DNA of 64,000 nucleotides from Methylicorpusculum oleiharenae (GTDB lineage Bacteria; Pseudomonadota; Gammaproteobacteria; Methylococcales; Methylomonadaceae), in the NCBI RefSeq assembly GCF_009828925.2, contig NZ_WUTY02000001.1, positions 2,200,492-2,264,491 on the forward strand, read 5' to 3'. The notes beneath the pieces were generated by a model that ran no database searches, had not been told where the DNA came from, and saw only the letters and a program-made list of their open reading frames with translations. Below are positions 51,588-62,530 of the stretch, one piece after another. A program made the position numbers and the translations under genes. Each line of letters starts with the position of its first letter. Positions within the stretch are counted from its first letter, which is position 1.

Positions 51588-53447
51588 ATGCTGACAAAGA
51601 TAAGAGAGAAAGCCCAGGGAGTATTTGCTTGGGTGATTCTAATTTTAATAACTGTGCCATTTGCATTATGGGGTATTCAAAACTATCTGGATGTAGGTAA
51701 AGAGACTCCGGTTGCATCGGTTGGCAGTAAAGACTTTTTCCAGAAGGATCTGACCAGAGCTTATGAGCAATACAGTCAAAGTCTGAAAAATACTGACTTC
51801 GATGAAGAGTCATTGAAAAGCCAGGCGCTGCAAAAATTAATCAAGGATGAGGTGCTTTTGCAGCATGTTAATTCTTTGAATCTGGTGATCAGCGATGAGA
51901 CGGCAAGAAGCTTTATTACCTCATTGGACTATTTTCAGACAGATGGAAAGTTTGACAAAAAACAGTATCAGGCATTGCTTAATTCGCAGGGAATGAGTTC
52001 TTCGGAATTTATAAGCCGAATTAAAAATGCACTGACAATGGAGCAGTTCCAGCGTGCAGTCGTGGAGAATAGTTTTGCAACTCAACATGATTTGGATAGT
52101 TTCTTCAAAATACAAAATCAGCAAAGAGATGTTGAATACGTAACCGTTGCCCTGAAACAAATTACCGAGCAACCCAGTAACGAAGCAATAGAAGCTTATT
52201 TCCAACAACACATGGATGCCTATCAAAAGCCCGAGCAAGTCTCCGTCGAATATTTGGAGTTGTCGCTTGACGCATTGGCAAATGAAGTTGTGGCGACAGA
52301 TCAACAGCTGAAAGCTTTTTATGAAGAACAAAAAGATTTCTACACCACTAAAGAACGTAGAAAGATCAGTCATATTTTATTTGCAGTCAACGATAAAACC
52401 GATGATGCTGCGGCGCTTCAAAAAGCAAAAGACGCTCAGCAGCAATTAGCCAATCAAGCCTTTTCTGAACTGGCTAAATCAATCTCTGACGATACGTTGA
52501 CCGCCAAAAATGGAGGGGATCTGGGGCTATTTGAAGCTGGCGTTATGGAAAAAGCCTTTGAAGACGCGGCTCTTTCACTTAAATTGAATGAGGTTTCCGG
52601 ACCGGTTAAATCATCTTTTGGTTATCACTTGATTACGGTAACCGAGTTAGTCAAAGGTGAGAGTAAGCCTTTCGAAAGCGTTAAAGATGAACTCACGAAA
52701 ACCTACCAAAAGAAAGAAGCTGAAACGCGTTTCTACGAGCTGGGTGAAAGATTAACAGAGTTGAGCTACGAAAATGCAGATAACTTGAATGCTGCCTCTG
52801 ATTCACTGGGAATAAAAACTAAAACGACAGATTTATTTACCAGAGACAATGGTCAAGGCATTGCCTCCGAGATAAAAATTCGCAATGCGGCATTTTCTGA
52901 AGAAGTCCTCAAAGGAAACAACAGTGAACCGGTCGAATTGGAAGGTGAGCGTCTGGTGGTCTTGCGTCTGCTGAAGCATGAGCCGGCAACAACACGAAAA
53001 ATTGATGAAGTCAGGCAAGATATCATTCAGGCGATACTGATGGATAAAGCCAAGCAACAAACCGTTGAGCGGGCTGCTTTATTAACGAGCCGTTTGCAAG
53101 GTGGTGAGAGTGTTGAAGCGCTTGCCAAGGCTGAAAATTTACCGGTTAAAACGCATAAAGGACTCACTCGGCTGAACATGGAAATACCTTTCCAGTTAAG
53201 TCAGGCGATATTCAAGTCGGCTAAGCCTGTTTCTGGAAAACCGGTGATTTTTACGGTGCCTATGGAATCAGGGGATCAGGTTATCGTCAGCTTGCAACAG
53301 GTCAAGCCGGGCGAAATGTCTGAAGAAGATAAAAAACAAGCGGAACTTGCCTCTAAAAATCTGGCGAATGTTTTTGGACAGGCTTACTTTAATGATTTGT
53401 TAAATAACCTTGAGCAAAACGCAGACATTACGGTTCTCAAAAAATAA
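51588..53447 (+). CDS. ppiD: Periplasmic folding chaperone / peptidyl-prolyl isomerase PpiD
   Basis: A 619-residue inner-membrane anchored protein. One hydrophobic segment (about 13-31) is followed by a SurA-like N-terminal domain, a parvulin domain at about 260-355 (RKISHILFAV, LAKSISDD, NGGDLGLFEAG, VSGPVKSSFGYHLI), and a helical C-terminal part. PpiD acts with SecYEG on exported proteins. The order hupB-tRNA-ppiD is widespread in gammaproteobacteria. The start is the ATG at the head of MLTKIREKAQG. Confidence 0.93.
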   Translation: MLTKIREKAQGVFAWVILILITVPFALWGIQNYLDVGKETPVASVGSKDFFQKDLTRAYEQYSQSLKNTDFDEESLKSQALQKLIKDEVLLQHVNSLNLVISDETARSFITSLDYFQTDGKFDKKQYQALLNSQGMSSSEFISRIKNALTMEQFQRAVVENSFATQHDLDSFFKIQNQQRDVEYVTVALKQITEQPSNEAIEAYFQQHMDAYQKPEQVSVEYLELSLDALANEVVATDQQLKAFYEEQKDFYTTKERRKISHILFAVNDKTDDAAALQKAKDAQQQLANQAFSELAKSISDDTLTAKNGGDLGLFEAGVMEKAFEDAALSLKLNEVSGPVKSSFGYHLITVTELVKGESKPFESVKDELTKTYQKKEAETRFYELGERLTELSYENADNLNAASDSLGIKTKTTDLFTRDNGQGIASEIKIRNAAFSEEVLKGNNSEPVELEGERLVVLRLLKHEPATTRKIDEVRQDIIQAILMDKAKQQTVERAALLTSRLQGGESVEALAKAENLPVKTHKGLTRLNMEIPFQLSQAIFKSAKPVSGKPVIFTVPMESGDQVIVSLQQVKPGEMSEEDKKQAELASKNLANVFGQAYFNDLLNNLEQNADITVLKK

Positions 53448-53499
53448 TTGCATTGATTATTTTTAGAGGCTTGTCTTCAGGCTATTTTCAATAGCGGAT

Positions 53500-53528
53500 A
53501 AAAAAGGGAGCCAATGCTCCCTTTTTTT
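53500..53528. terminator. Bidirectional-looking terminator between ppiD and fabI
   Basis: An AAAAAAGGGAGC...GCTCCCTTTTTTT inverted repeat. It has T-runs when read in either direction, as expected between convergent genes (ppiD on plus and fabI on minus). Confidence 0.85.
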
Positions 53529-53565
53529 GTGAGGTGAAACCAATAAAAAGCTTGGTTTTGTCAGA

Positions 53566-54348
53566 TCAGGACGCAGCCAGACCGGCAATATTGTAACCGG
53601 CATCTACATAGGTGATTTCCCCGGTAATGCCTGATGCCAGATCAGAGCATAAAAACGCAGCCGCGTTACCGACTTCTTCTATCGTGACATTTTTCTTTAA
53701 GGGGGAGGTGTCTGCGGCTTTACTGAGCATCGCTTTAAAATTATTGATACCTGAGGCGGCCAGTGTCCGAATAGGACCTGCCGATATAGCGTTAACCCGG
53801 ATGCCTTCAGCCCCAAGCGCCACGGCCATATAGCGGACATTGGCTTCAAGACTCGCTTTAGCAACGCCCATCACATTGTAATTAGGAATGGCTCTTTCTG
53901 CACCCAGATAGGTCAGCGTTAACAATGCACCGTTACGACCGGCCATCATGCTTCTTCCTGCCTTGGCTAGAGCGGTAAAGCTGTAGGAACTGATGTCGTG
54001 TGCAATTTGGAAGTTTCCCCGGGTTGTCGCATTGACATAATCCCCATCCAGCGCGTCACGAGGCGCATAAGCCACTGAATGAACGATGCCGTCCAAGCCA
54101 TCCCAGTGTTTTGCCAGTTCTGTAAAAACGCCAGTGATGTGATCGTCATTGCTGACATCGCATTCTATCGTGATCTTTGAGCCGCATTCCTCTGCCATCT
54201 TGACAACTCTTTCCTGGAGCTTGTCGTTTTGGAAGGTGAATGCGAGTTCTGCACCTTGTCTATGCATCGCTTGTGCGATGCCCCATGCGATTGATCGATT
54301 ACTGGCTAATCCGACGATCAAAACGCGTTTGCCCTGCATAAAACCCAT
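53566..54348 (-). CDS. fabI: Enoyl-[acyl-carrier-protein] reductase (NADH) FabI
   Basis: A 260-residue SDR-fold enzyme of fatty acid synthesis. It has the FabI-specific nucleotide motif [13 protein letters not shown] (about 13-25) and the active site Y-x6-Y-x6-K arrangement in [17 protein letters not shown] (Tyr at about 146 and 156, Lys at 163). The C-terminal TYVDAGYNI is typical. It reduces the enoyl-ACP double bond and is the target of triclosan-type inhibitors. It is convergent with ppiD and divergent from the ABC importer. Confidence 0.96.
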   Translation of the reverse strand: MGFMQGKRVLIVGLASNRSIAWGIAQAMHRQGAELAFTFQNDKLQERVVKMAEECGSKITIECDVSNDDHITGVFTELAKHWDGLDGIVHSVAYAPRDALDGDYVNATTRGNFQIAHDISSYSFTALAKAGRSMMAGRNGALLTLTYLGAERAIPNYNVMGVAKASLEANVRYMAVALGAEGIRVNAISAGPIRTLAASGINNFKAMLSKAADTSPLKKNVTIEEVGNAAAFLCSDLASGITGEITYVDAGYNIAGLAAS

Positions 54349-54390
54349 GTTATCTCCTGTTGGTTTGTTGTTACAATAACGAAAGTATCT

Positions 54391-56574
54391 ATGAGCCTCA
54401 ATTTGATGTCCAGTAATTTGTCAATGAAACTAGCTGAGCAGCGTGTTCTTTTTTTAGTGTTATTGACACTCTTTTTAAATTTGGCGGGATGCGATTTATC
54501 CCAGCTGAACAATCCCTACAGCAAAGCTGAAGACAATCAGGCGGTCTTGTATTCGTCTTTTACTGAACGGCCAAAACACCTTGATCCTGCGGTTTCTTAC
54601 AGTGCCAATGAATATGTTTTCATCGGCAATATTTATGAGCCGCCGTTCCAGTACCATTATTTGAAAAGGCCCTATGAATTAGAGCCACTTACCGCTGAGC
54701 GAATGCCTGCTATTCAGTTTCTGGATAGTAATGGGCATCAGCTGCCCGCTAATGCCGATGAGGGGTTGATTCATTACACCGACTATGTGATACAGATAAA
54801 ACCGGGTATCTTGTATCAACCCCATCCGGCTTTAGCCAAATCAGATTCAGGTGCCTATCTTTATCATCATCTGACCGATTTGCAGTTAGACGGAATCAAC
54901 ACACTTAATGATTTTGAACAAACAGGTACGCGCGAGTTGACGGCGGAAGACTATGTTTATCAAATCAAAAGGATGGCTACTGCAAAAATTCAATCGCCTA
55001 TCAGCGAATTGATGAAAAATTATATCAGCGGATTTGCCTCGTTTTATGAACAATCTGCCGGAAAAACGTTAAATGAGATACGCACATTGCCTCTTGAAGG
55101 CGTGGTTGCCGAGTCTCGATATACCTATCGAATCCGAATCAAAGGAAAGTATCCGCAGTTTATTTATTGGTTGGCCATGCCTTTCTTTGCGCCAATGCCA
55201 TGGGAAGCGGATGTTTTTTACGACAACCCTCGCCTGACCGAAAGAAATATTACATTGGATTGGTATCCCATCGGCACGGGTCCGTTTCAACTGCAAGAAA
55301 ATAATCCGAATCGTCGAATGGTGATGGTCAAAAATCCCAATTTTCACGATGACTACTTTCCTGATCAGGGCGAGGAAGAGGATAGGCTAAACGGGTTGTT
55401 GACGGATGCTGGCAAGAAACTGCCTTTTATCGAAAAAGTGGTGTTTACGCTGGAAAAGGAAACGATTCCGACGTGGAGTAAGTTTTTACAAGGTTATTAT
55501 GATGTGTCCGGTATATCCTCGGACAGTTTTGATCAGGTTGTGCAGTTTTCAGGTACTGGCGACCCGAATCTGACTGCAGACATGCAAAATAAAGGCATCC
55601 ACCTTCAAAAAGCGGTGTCCAGCTCCATCTTTTATATCGGGTTCAATATGCTGGATGCTACCCTGGGAAAGAATGGAGAAAAATCCCGTAAACTGCGTCA
55701 AGCGATCTCTATCGCTATTGATTACGAGGAATTTATATCCATTTTCATGAACGGCAGAGGCATTCCTGCTCACGGCGCCTTGCCGCCGGGCATCTTCGGG
55801 TATGCAGAAGGAAAAGAGGGCGTGAATCCTTATGTCTACGACTGGGTGGATGGTCAACCCAAGAGAAAAGACATTCAATATGCCCAAAAACTGATGAAAG
55901 AAGCCGGTTATCCTGGCGGTGTCGACAGAAAAACCGGTCAATCGCTGATTTTGTATCTTGATACACCGGCGGCCAGCATTGAAGAAAGGCCCAGGATGAA
56001 TTGGTTTCGCAAACAATTAAAAAAACTGGGTATTAAGCTCGTTATTCGTGGGACAGACTATAACCGTTTCCAGCAAAAAATGCGGGCAGGTAATGCCCAG
56101 ATTTTTATGTGGGGATGGAACGCAGATTATCCGGATCCTGAAAATTTCTTTTTCCTGTTATACGGTCCCAATGCGAAAGTCGCGTATGGTGGCGAAAATG
56201 CCGGTAACTATCAAAATCCCAAATTCGATCGTTTGTTCAGGCAAATGCGAAACCTCAACAATAATGAGCAGCGCTATAAATTGATTCAACAGTTGCAGAA
56301 TATGATAAGACACGATGCGCCCTGGCTTTTCGGGCTTTATCCGGAAGATTATGTTTTGCATCACGGCTGGTACACCAACGTTAAGCCGAATCTGATGGCC
56401 AACAATCGCCTCAAATATCACAAGATTGATCCAGTAAAGCGCAAGGAAAGCCGGCAACAATGGAACGCACCGATCTTTTGGCCGCTGGGTTTATTTTTGT
56501 TGTTGCTGATCGGATTGATCGTTCCCGCTGTTATCGCTTATCGCAAAAAAATAAGATTGGTTTTAAATGACTAG
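54391..56574 (+). CDS. ABC transporter substrate-binding lipoprotein (family 5, peptide type) with a C-terminal membrane helix
   Basis: A 727-residue solute-binding protein. The lipobox is LAGC (C34). The body has the SBP family 5 layout, with [20 protein letters not shown] near the start and the [14 protein letters not shown] motif. The final 40 residues hold a hydrophobic helix ([17 protein letters not shown]) and a basic end. A lipid anchor plus a membrane helix is unusual. It precedes two permeases and an ATPase, so it delivers a peptide-like or nickel-like ligand to them. Confidence 0.88.
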   Translation: MSLNLMSSNLSMKLAEQRVLFLVLLTLFLNLAGCDLSQLNNPYSKAEDNQAVLYSSFTERPKHLDPAVSYSANEYVFIGNIYEPPFQYHYLKRPYELEPLTAERMPAIQFLDSNGHQLPANADEGLIHYTDYVIQIKPGILYQPHPALAKSDSGAYLYHHLTDLQLDGINTLNDFEQTGTRELTAEDYVYQIKRMATAKIQSPISELMKNYISGFASFYEQSAGKTLNEIRTLPLEGVVAESRYTYRIRIKGKYPQFIYWLAMPFFAPMPWEADVFYDNPRLTERNITLDWYPIGTGPFQLQENNPNRRMVMVKNPNFHDDYFPDQGEEEDRLNGLLTDAGKKLPFIEKVVFTLEKETIPTWSKFLQGYYDVSGISSDSFDQVVQFSGTGDPNLTADMQNKGIHLQKAVSSSIFYIGFNMLDATLGKNGEKSRKLRQAISIAIDYEEFISIFMNGRGIPAHGALPPGIFGYAEGKEGVNPYVYDWVDGQPKRKDIQYAQKLMKEAGYPGGVDRKTGQSLILYLDTPAASIEERPRMNWFRKQLKKLGIKLVIRGTDYNRFQQKMRAGNAQIFMWGWNADYPDPENFFFLLYGPNAKVAYGGENAGNYQNPKFDRLFRQMRNLNNNEQRYKLIQQLQNMIRHDAPWLFGLYPEDYVLHHGWYTNVKPNLMANNRLKYHKIDPVKRKESRQQWNAPIFWPLGLFLLLLIGLIVPAVIAYRKKIRLVLND

Positions 56575-56661
56575 AGAATACAGACTTTATGCCTCTGACA
56601 ACCGGGTTTTCGTGACAGGTAGCAATCGAAGCCTATCAGTCACTGCTAGTGAGGTGCACTT

Positions 56662-57642
56662 GTGATTCATTATATTATCAGACGTTTGTTATACGCCTTG
56701 CCTTTACTGATTGGCGTCAATATCCTGACCTTTGTGTTGTTTTTTGTTGTCAACAGTCCTGACGACATGGCGAGAATGCAATTAGGTCAAAAGCATGTGA
56801 CAGTGCAAGCCGTCGATAACTGGAAAAAACAAAGAGGTTACGATTTGCCGCTGTTATGGAATGAGGCGGGGCAGGGGCTTGAGGCGGTAACTCAAACTGT
56901 TTTTTATCAAAAATCGGTGGGATTATTCTGGTTCGATTTCGGTATTTCAGACAGTGATAAGCGTAATATTGGCGCGGACATCAAACAGCGCATGTGGCCC
57001 AGTCTGGCTGTTGCTTTACCTTCTTTGGTTTTAGGATTGTTAGTCAATATCACGGTTGCGCTGATGATGGTGCTTTTCAGAAACTCGTATCTGGAATTCA
57101 GCGGTGTCGTATTGTGCGTGATACTGATGTCCATTTCTTCGCTTTTTTATATTATCGGTGGGCAATTCTTATTCGGAAAACTCCTCAGGCTGGTACCAAT
57201 TTCCGGGTATGACGGTGGCTTCAATGCGATTAAATTTGTTGTGCTGCCGGTTCTGATCGGCGTCGTATCGGGGATAGGCTCCGGTGCAAGGTGGTACAGG
57301 ACCTTGTTTTTAGAAGAAGTCGAAAAAGACTATGTCCGGACGGCCAGAGCCAAAGGCCTCAGCGAAACGCAAACCTTGTTCAGGCATGTCGTCAAAAATG
57401 CGATGATTCCCATCTTAACCGGTGTGGTGGTTGTGTTGCCCTTGTTGTTTATGGGCAGTTTGATCATGGAATCGTTTTTCAGTATTCCAGGGCTGGGCAG
57501 TTACACTATCGATGCAATCAGCAGTCAGGATTTTGCCATCGTAAGATCCATGGTTTTTCTGGGTTCGGTGCTCTACATTTTCGGTCTGCTGTTGACCGAT
57601 ATTTCCTATACCTTAGTTGATCCTCGCGTCAGGTTGTCATAA
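56662..57642 (+). CDS. ABC transporter permease (DppB/OppB family)
   Basis: A 326-residue inner-membrane permease starting with GTG, with six membrane segments. The cytoplasmic coupling loop EEVEKDYVRTARAKGLSETQTLFRH carries the family EAA motif near residue 220. It overlaps the next permease gene by one base. An extended periplasmic loop after helix 1 (about 30-105) fits peptide importers. Confidence 0.9.
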   Translation: MIHYIIRRLLYALPLLIGVNILTFVLFFVVNSPDDMARMQLGQKHVTVQAVDNWKKQRGYDLPLLWNEAGQGLEAVTQTVFYQKSVGLFWFDFGISDSDKRNIGADIKQRMWPSLAVALPSLVLGLLVNITVALMMVLFRNSYLEFSGVVLCVILMSISSLFYIIGGQFLFGKLLRLVPISGYDGGFNAIKFVVLPVLIGVVSGIGSGARWYRTLFLEEVEKDYVRTARAKGLSETQTLFRHVVKNAMIPILTGVVVVLPLLFMGSLIMESFFSIPGLGSYTIDAISSQDFAIVRSMVFLGSVLYIFGLLLTDISYTLVDPRVRLS

Positions 57643-58985
57643 TGGTAGTGCTGTGGACTGATGCGTTAATCTATTTGCTGCTGATTTCCGGTTCAGGCTT
57701 TTGGTTTTATGTGCGAGGAAGGGCGACCATGCAGCGGCCTATCCGGAAAGTTGGCCGAAGCAAAACCGGTATGGTGTCGCTGACTGTATTGTTGCTGTTT
57801 GTCTGCATAGGCTTGCTGGACTCGATACATTTTAGAACCGACGAGGAGCGTTCCAATGAAATCATCAGTTTATTGGATTATTGGGCTTCACCGATTCGTC
57901 AAAATTCAGAAAAAACCTATTCCGCTCCATTCTCCGCGTATTTGTACGGTAAAGAATTAATGGCCGCAGATGAGGGAAAGCAGGTTTGGGGTTATCCGCG
58001 TCTCAAACATGGGGCCGCGCATCTGGCCGATCCTGACAGTGAATTAGCGGATGATGTTTTGATTAAAACGTTAACAGGTTTAGCTGAAGGGCTTGTGTTT
58101 TCTTTACTGCCTTTGAGTCTGTTGTGGTTGCTCGTGCGTAAGCGGGAAGATGCCTGGCTAAAGCAATCAACAGGGAAGACAGTCATTGCTGTTGTGGTGG
58201 TTTTGATCTCGCTGGTTTTTACGGCCATTGAGTTATCGGCTCATTATCATATTTTAGGCACCGATAAAGTCGGGGAAGATGTGTTTTATCAAGCGGTCAA
58301 AAGTATCCGGACCGGACTGGTGATAGGAACACTGACTACCTTGGTCATGCTGCCTTTGGCGATAGTTTTTGGCATATTGGCCGGTTTTTTTCATGGCTGG
58401 CTGGATGATGTCATCCAGTATATCTATACGACGCTCAATTCCGTTCCGGGCGTTTTGCTGATAGCGGCGTCCATTCTGATGGTACAGGTTTATATGGCCA
58501 ATCACCCCGATGACTTTACCAGTTTGATCGTTAGAGCGGATATGCGTTTGCTGTTTCTTTGTCTGATTTTGGGGGTGACCAGTTGGACGGGTTTGTGCCG
58601 AATGCTGCGCGCCGAAACCTTAAAACTGCGTGAGATGGAATATGTGCAAGCTGCCAGAGCTTTGGGTGTTAAGCAGGGGATGATTTTATACAAGCATATC
58701 CTGCCTAATGTCATGCACATCATCATCATTTCCGTAGTGCTTGATTTCAGTTCTTTGGTGCTGGCTGAAGCGGTTTTGTCCTATATCAATATCGGTGTCG
58801 ATCCCACCACGTACAGTTGGGGCAATATGATTAACGGTGCCCGGCTTGAGATGGCCCGCGAGCCCGCCGTGTGGTGGTCTCTCGCGGCCGCTTTCCTGTT
58901 TATGTTTACTTTGGTACTGGCTGCAAATTTATTTGCCGATACGGTCAGGGATGCTTTTGATCCAAGGCGAGCTGAACATGAGTAA
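57642..58985 (+). CDS. ABC transporter permease (DppC/OppC family)
   Basis: A 447-residue permease, longer than usual (about 300). It has an extra N-terminal helix pair and a soluble stretch before the conserved core. The core (about 220-440) contains the EAA motif MEYVQAARALGVKQ and the last helices. The stop overlaps the ATPase start by eight bases. The elongated N-terminus resembles YejE-type permeases. Confidence 0.88.
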   Translation: MVVLWTDALIYLLLISGSGFWFYVRGRATMQRPIRKVGRSKTGMVSLTVLLLFVCIGLLDSIHFRTDEERSNEIISLLDYWASPIRQNSEKTYSAPFSAYLYGKELMAADEGKQVWGYPRLKHGAAHLADPDSELADDVLIKTLTGLAEGLVFSLLPLSLLWLLVRKREDAWLKQSTGKTVIAVVVVLISLVFTAIELSAHYHILGTDKVGEDVFYQAVKSIRTGLVIGTLTTLVMLPLAIVFGILAGFFHGWLDDVIQYIYTTLNSVPGVLLIAASILMVQVYMANHPDDFTSLIVRADMRLLFLCLILGVTSWTGLCRMLRAETLKLREMEYVQAARALGVKQGMILYKHILPNVMHIIIISVVLDFSSLVLAEAVLSYINIGVDPTTYSWGNMINGARLEMAREPAVWWSLAAAFLFMFTLVLAANLFADTVRDAFDPRRAEHE

Positions 58986-60579
58986 ACCGGTTTTGCAGGT
59001 CAATAATCTAAGTGTCGTGTTTGGCCGTGATCAAAAAGTCGTTGACGGTGTCAGCTTCGAGATTGCGCAGGGAGAGACATTCGCTTTGGTGGGCGAATCG
59101 GGATCGGGAAAGTCGCTTACTGCTTTGTCTGTGCTGCGCTTGCTGCCGCGTAACGCAAAATTGACGGCAAGATCCATTAAGCTCGGCGACCTTGATCTAA
59201 TGACCATGGCTGAGTTTGATTTATGTCGAGTAAGAGGACGGCGAATTGCCTTGATCTTTCAGGACCCCATGTCATCCTTGAATCCGGTTCTGACTATTGG
59301 CCGGCAAATAGAGGAAGTGCTGGAAATACATCAATCAATGCCTGCAAATGCCATCAAATCCAGGGTTATTGAATTGCTGAAAAAGGTTGAACTCCCCAAT
59401 CCCGCCGAGCGCATGGGTGATTACCCGCATCAGCTATCGGGCGGTCAGCGCCAAAGGGTCATGATTGCCATCGCTTTGGCAGGAAATCCTGAGCTATTGA
59501 TTGCCGACGAGCCCACTACAGCTTTGGACGTCACCATTCAAGCGCAGATACTTGACTTATTGAAGTCGATACAAAAACAAACCGGCATGGCTTTATTGTT
59601 AATCAGTCATGATTTGGCATTGGTGTCGAACCGGGCCGACCGTATTGCCGTGATGCAACAGGGAAAGATCGTCGAGACCGGGAAAAGCAGCTTGCTTTTT
59701 AAACGGCCTACGCATCTTTATACGCAAAAATTAATGGCTGCATTGCCTTTGCTGGAGCACAGCATCAGGGCAGAGATGCCCGCCAGTGAGGTGGTGTGTA
59801 AGATCGAAAACTTCAAGGTCTATTATCCGGTTCGTAAAGGTGTTTTTAAGCGCGTGGTTGATCATGTCAAAGCGGTTGATGATGTGAGTTTTGATATTCA
59901 ACGCGGCAAAACGCTGGCCCTGGTCGGAGAGTCGGGTTGCGGTAAAACGACATTGGGCAAAGCCTTGCTCAATTTGATTCCGGTAACCGCCGGCAGGGTT
60001 TTACTGGATGGTATTGAAATTAATCGCTTGAACGGAGAAGTATTGAGAAAAAAGCGGGCCGAGGTCCAGATTGTCTTTCAAGATCCTTTTTCATCGATGA
60101 ATCCACGGATGCTGGTCGGAGAGATCATTGAAGAAGGGATAAAAGCCTTGCGTCCGGAAATCGATACTGTTGAAAGACAGCGCCGCGTCTTTGAACTTCT
60201 CAAGCAGGTTGATTTGCCGGAAGTATCGGCGCAGCGCTATCCGCATGAATTTTCAGGGGGGCAGAGACAGCGCATTTGTATAGCCAGAGCCTTGGCTGTA
60301 GAGCCCAAACTGATCGTATGTGACGAACCAACCAGTGCACTGGATGTGTCTGTGCAGGCTCAAATCATTGCTTTACTCAAATTGCTGCAACAGCAAAAAG
60401 GTATCAGCTATCTGTTTATCACGCATGATTTGGCCTTAGTGGCGGAAATTGCCGATGATGTTGCCGTCATGTTGGATGGAAAGATTGTGGAATACGGCTG
60501 TGTAGAACAGGTGTTGATGCATCCCGAACATGCCTACACTAAGACGCTGCTTAAAGCGGTTCCTCAATTACAGATTTAA
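58978..60579 (+). CDS. ABC transporter ATP-binding protein with two fused ATPase domains (YejF/GsiA type)
   Basis: From the ATG at 58978 the protein has 533 residues; an upstream frame from 58837 lies inside the permease gene. Two ATPase domains are visible: Walker A GESGSGKS and signature LSGGQRQR in the first (about 5-250), then GESGCGKT and FSGGQRQR in the second (about 270-515). Each has the oligopeptide-type C-terminal region with P-T-H-L-Y-T and H-P-x-H-A-Y-T. This fused form, with the two permeases and SBP, gives a four-gene operon like yejABEF. Confidence 0.92.
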   Translation: MSKPVLQVNNLSVVFGRDQKVVDGVSFEIAQGETFALVGESGSGKSLTALSVLRLLPRNAKLTARSIKLGDLDLMTMAEFDLCRVRGRRIALIFQDPMSSLNPVLTIGRQIEEVLEIHQSMPANAIKSRVIELLKKVELPNPAERMGDYPHQLSGGQRQRVMIAIALAGNPELLIADEPTTALDVTIQAQILDLLKSIQKQTGMALLLISHDLALVSNRADRIAVMQQGKIVETGKSSLLFKRPTHLYTQKLMAALPLLEHSIRAEMPASEVVCKIENFKVYYPVRKGVFKRVVDHVKAVDDVSFDIQRGKTLALVGESGCGKTTLGKALLNLIPVTAGRVLLDGIEINRLNGEVLRKKRAEVQIVFQDPFSSMNPRMLVGEIIEEGIKALRPEIDTVERQRRVFELLKQVDLPEVSAQRYPHEFSGGQRQRICIARALAVEPKLIVCDEPTSALDVSVQAQIIALLKLLQQQKGISYLFITHDLALVAEIADDVAVMLDGKIVEYGCVEQVLMHPEHAYTKTLLKAVPQLQI

Positions 60580-60630
60580 GGTGTGATTACTTTTCGAAGG
60601 GCAGATAGATAATGTATTAGGGCTTGCCGA

Positions 60631-60655
60631 CCGGGTTTGTTAACCCGGCCTTTTT
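60631..60655 (+). terminator. Terminator of the ABC importer operon
   Basis: A 7-bp stem CCGGGTT/AACCCGG with a TGTT loop, followed by CCTTTTTCTCTT. It is about 51 bases after the ATPase stop. The mltD gene converges from the other side. Confidence 0.75.
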
Positions 60656-60674
60656 CTCTTAAGCCTTGTCAGGC

Positions 60675-62444
60675 TCAAGTATTGCCCAAGACGACTTTTA
60701 ACTCTTTTCCTGCTTTGAGGTTTTTAGCATTGCTGGGATTCCATTTAACCAAGTCTGAGACGGGTACATTAAATTTCTTGGAAATCTGGCTCAGCGAATC
60801 ACCCGGTTTGATTTTATATTGGACTTGTTTGTTTACCGGTTTTAAGACCGATTTCGCACTCGCCAATATTTTCACTTTTGACGAGGATGGTTTTGCAGCG
60901 CTTAGTTTTGTTACAAGCTGAGTAGACGCTGTTGTCTTGTTAGCTTCTGATTTTCCTGGGTTTTTTATAACCAGTTTTTGACCCGCTTTAATATGAGCGC
61001 CCGGTTTCAAGTTATTCCATTTGGCTAAGTCATTTGCACTGACAGAAAATTCCTGACTGATGCGCCAGAAAGTTTGGCCTTTTGTTACGGTATGAATGAC
61101 TTGTTTAGCCGGTATCGTAGTAATCAGCTTTTGGTTGGATGCTGCAGCAGTCTGGCTGACATTAGCTGAGCCTGGTAGCGAAAGCGTTTTACCGGATTGT
61201 ATATGAGATGCTTTGCGCAAGCCGTTAGCCTTTAGTAAAGCACTGACGGTAACGCCGTATTTATTGGCGATTTCGCTTAAGCTTTCACCCCGTTTTACAA
61301 CATGCTTCTCTGGTTTTTGGGTACTGACCGGGAGTTGTGTTCTAGTAATTTTAGCGGTTACAGGTTTCTCTTGTTCCGGTTCATCGTAGCTGGAAACTCT
61401 GTCATCAACGGAAAGTTGCGCAAGGTTCTGACGGAACAAATCTGCCTGATTGACAGGAATTAACAGGCGGTTAGGGCCGTTAGAGGTGGTTCTGTTCTTT
61501 TTAAAAGCCGGATTGAGCTTGACTATTTCTTCCATGGACGTGTTAGCCAGTTCGGCCGCCTTTCTTAGATCCAGCGGCGAATCGACGTTGACGACTTCAA
61601 AATAAGGCTGGTCAGGAATATCCTGTAAAGGAATATTGTAAAGCTCTGGATTGGCAAAGATTTTAGCGACTGCGATTAATCTTGGCACGTAATTAAAGGT
61701 TTCATTGGGCATTCTTAATGACCAATAGTCAGTTGGCAGGTCATTAGCCATATTCCTGTCTATGGACTTTTGAACATTACCCTTGCCCCAGTTGTAGGAG
61801 GCAAGTGCCAGCAACCAATCGCCTTCGAAGTTCTCGCCCAGGTCTTTTAAAAACTGGGTGGCCGCTTGAGTGGAGGCATACACATCGCGTCTGCCGTCAT
61901 ACCACCTGTTTTGCTTTAAACCGTAGAGGCGTCCTGTCTCAGGGATAAATTGCCATAAACCGGATGCCTGAGCCGATGAGTTGGCGTCTGGACGGAATGC
62001 ACTTTCAACGATAGGTAGAAGTGCCAGTTCCCCGGGTATGTTTTTTGACTCGATTTCTTCAAGTATTAAATGCAGATAAGGTTCAGCTCTTTGCTGAACT
62101 CTGACCAAATATTCAGGGTTTTTTATAAACCAGTTGATTTCTTTTTCTATGCGTTCATTTTCAACTTCAGGCAGCGCATAGAGCGAAACCAGTCTGTCCC
62201 AAATGCTTCCGCCTTCACTTTTAACATGACTCGCTGAAGATTTTTTAAAATTTAATTTAGCGAGTTTACGGTTAGGGTATTTGGGTCTGACTGTTGGCTT
62301 AGCGTAGTAGTCATCATGAGAGATTACAGGTGGTTTTACACTTTGACTCAAACTGTCATTTGCCGTGTGAGAAGTACATCCCGCAGTGGTCATAATCAAA
62401 AGCGATAAAATCGGCAATGACCTGTTAGAATTAATCTTAATCAT
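60675..62444 (-). CDS. mltD: Membrane-bound lytic murein transglycosylase D with three LysM domains
   Basis: A 589-residue lipoprotein (lipobox TAGC, C23). The transglycosylase domain (about 115-260) has the catalytic glutamate in LPIVESAF and the ASGLWQFIPETG motif. Three LysM repeats follow: about residues 386-430 (VVKRGESLSEIANKYG), 460-505 (TVTKGQTFWRISQEFS) and 542-587 (KIKPGDSLSQISKKFN). It cuts glycan strands to anhydro-muropeptides. It sits two genes from rnhA, as in E. coli. Confidence 0.93.
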   Translation of the reverse strand: MIKINSNRSLPILSLLIMTTAGCTSHTANDSLSQSVKPPVISHDDYYAKPTVRPKYPNRKLAKLNFKKSSASHVKSEGGSIWDRLVSLYALPEVENERIEKEINWFIKNPEYLVRVQQRAEPYLHLILEEIESKNIPGELALLPIVESAFRPDANSSAQASGLWQFIPETGRLYGLKQNRWYDGRRDVYASTQAATQFLKDLGENFEGDWLLALASYNWGKGNVQKSIDRNMANDLPTDYWSLRMPNETFNYVPRLIAVAKIFANPELYNIPLQDIPDQPYFEVVNVDSPLDLRKAAELANTSMEEIVKLNPAFKKNRTTSNGPNRLLIPVNQADLFRQNLAQLSVDDRVSSYDEPEQEKPVTAKITRTQLPVSTQKPEKHVVKRGESLSEIANKYGVTVSALLKANGLRKASHIQSGKTLSLPGSANVSQTAAASNQKLITTIPAKQVIHTVTKGQTFWRISQEFSVSANDLAKWNNLKPGAHIKAGQKLVIKNPGKSEANKTTASTQLVTKLSAAKPSSSKVKILASAKSVLKPVNKQVQYKIKPGDSLSQISKKFNVPVSDLVKWNPSNAKNLKAGKELKVVLGNT

Positions 62445-62530
62445 ATCATTTATACTTTTTTACCAAGGAAAACGATAGTATAGCCGCTTTTGTTTGAAAT
62501 TCATCGTATTTTGCATTTTGAGATTCCTGT

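Noticed and set aside
60637-60921. 94-codon ORF opposite the end of mltD
   Set aside because: It is a shadow of the third LysM domain in another frame.
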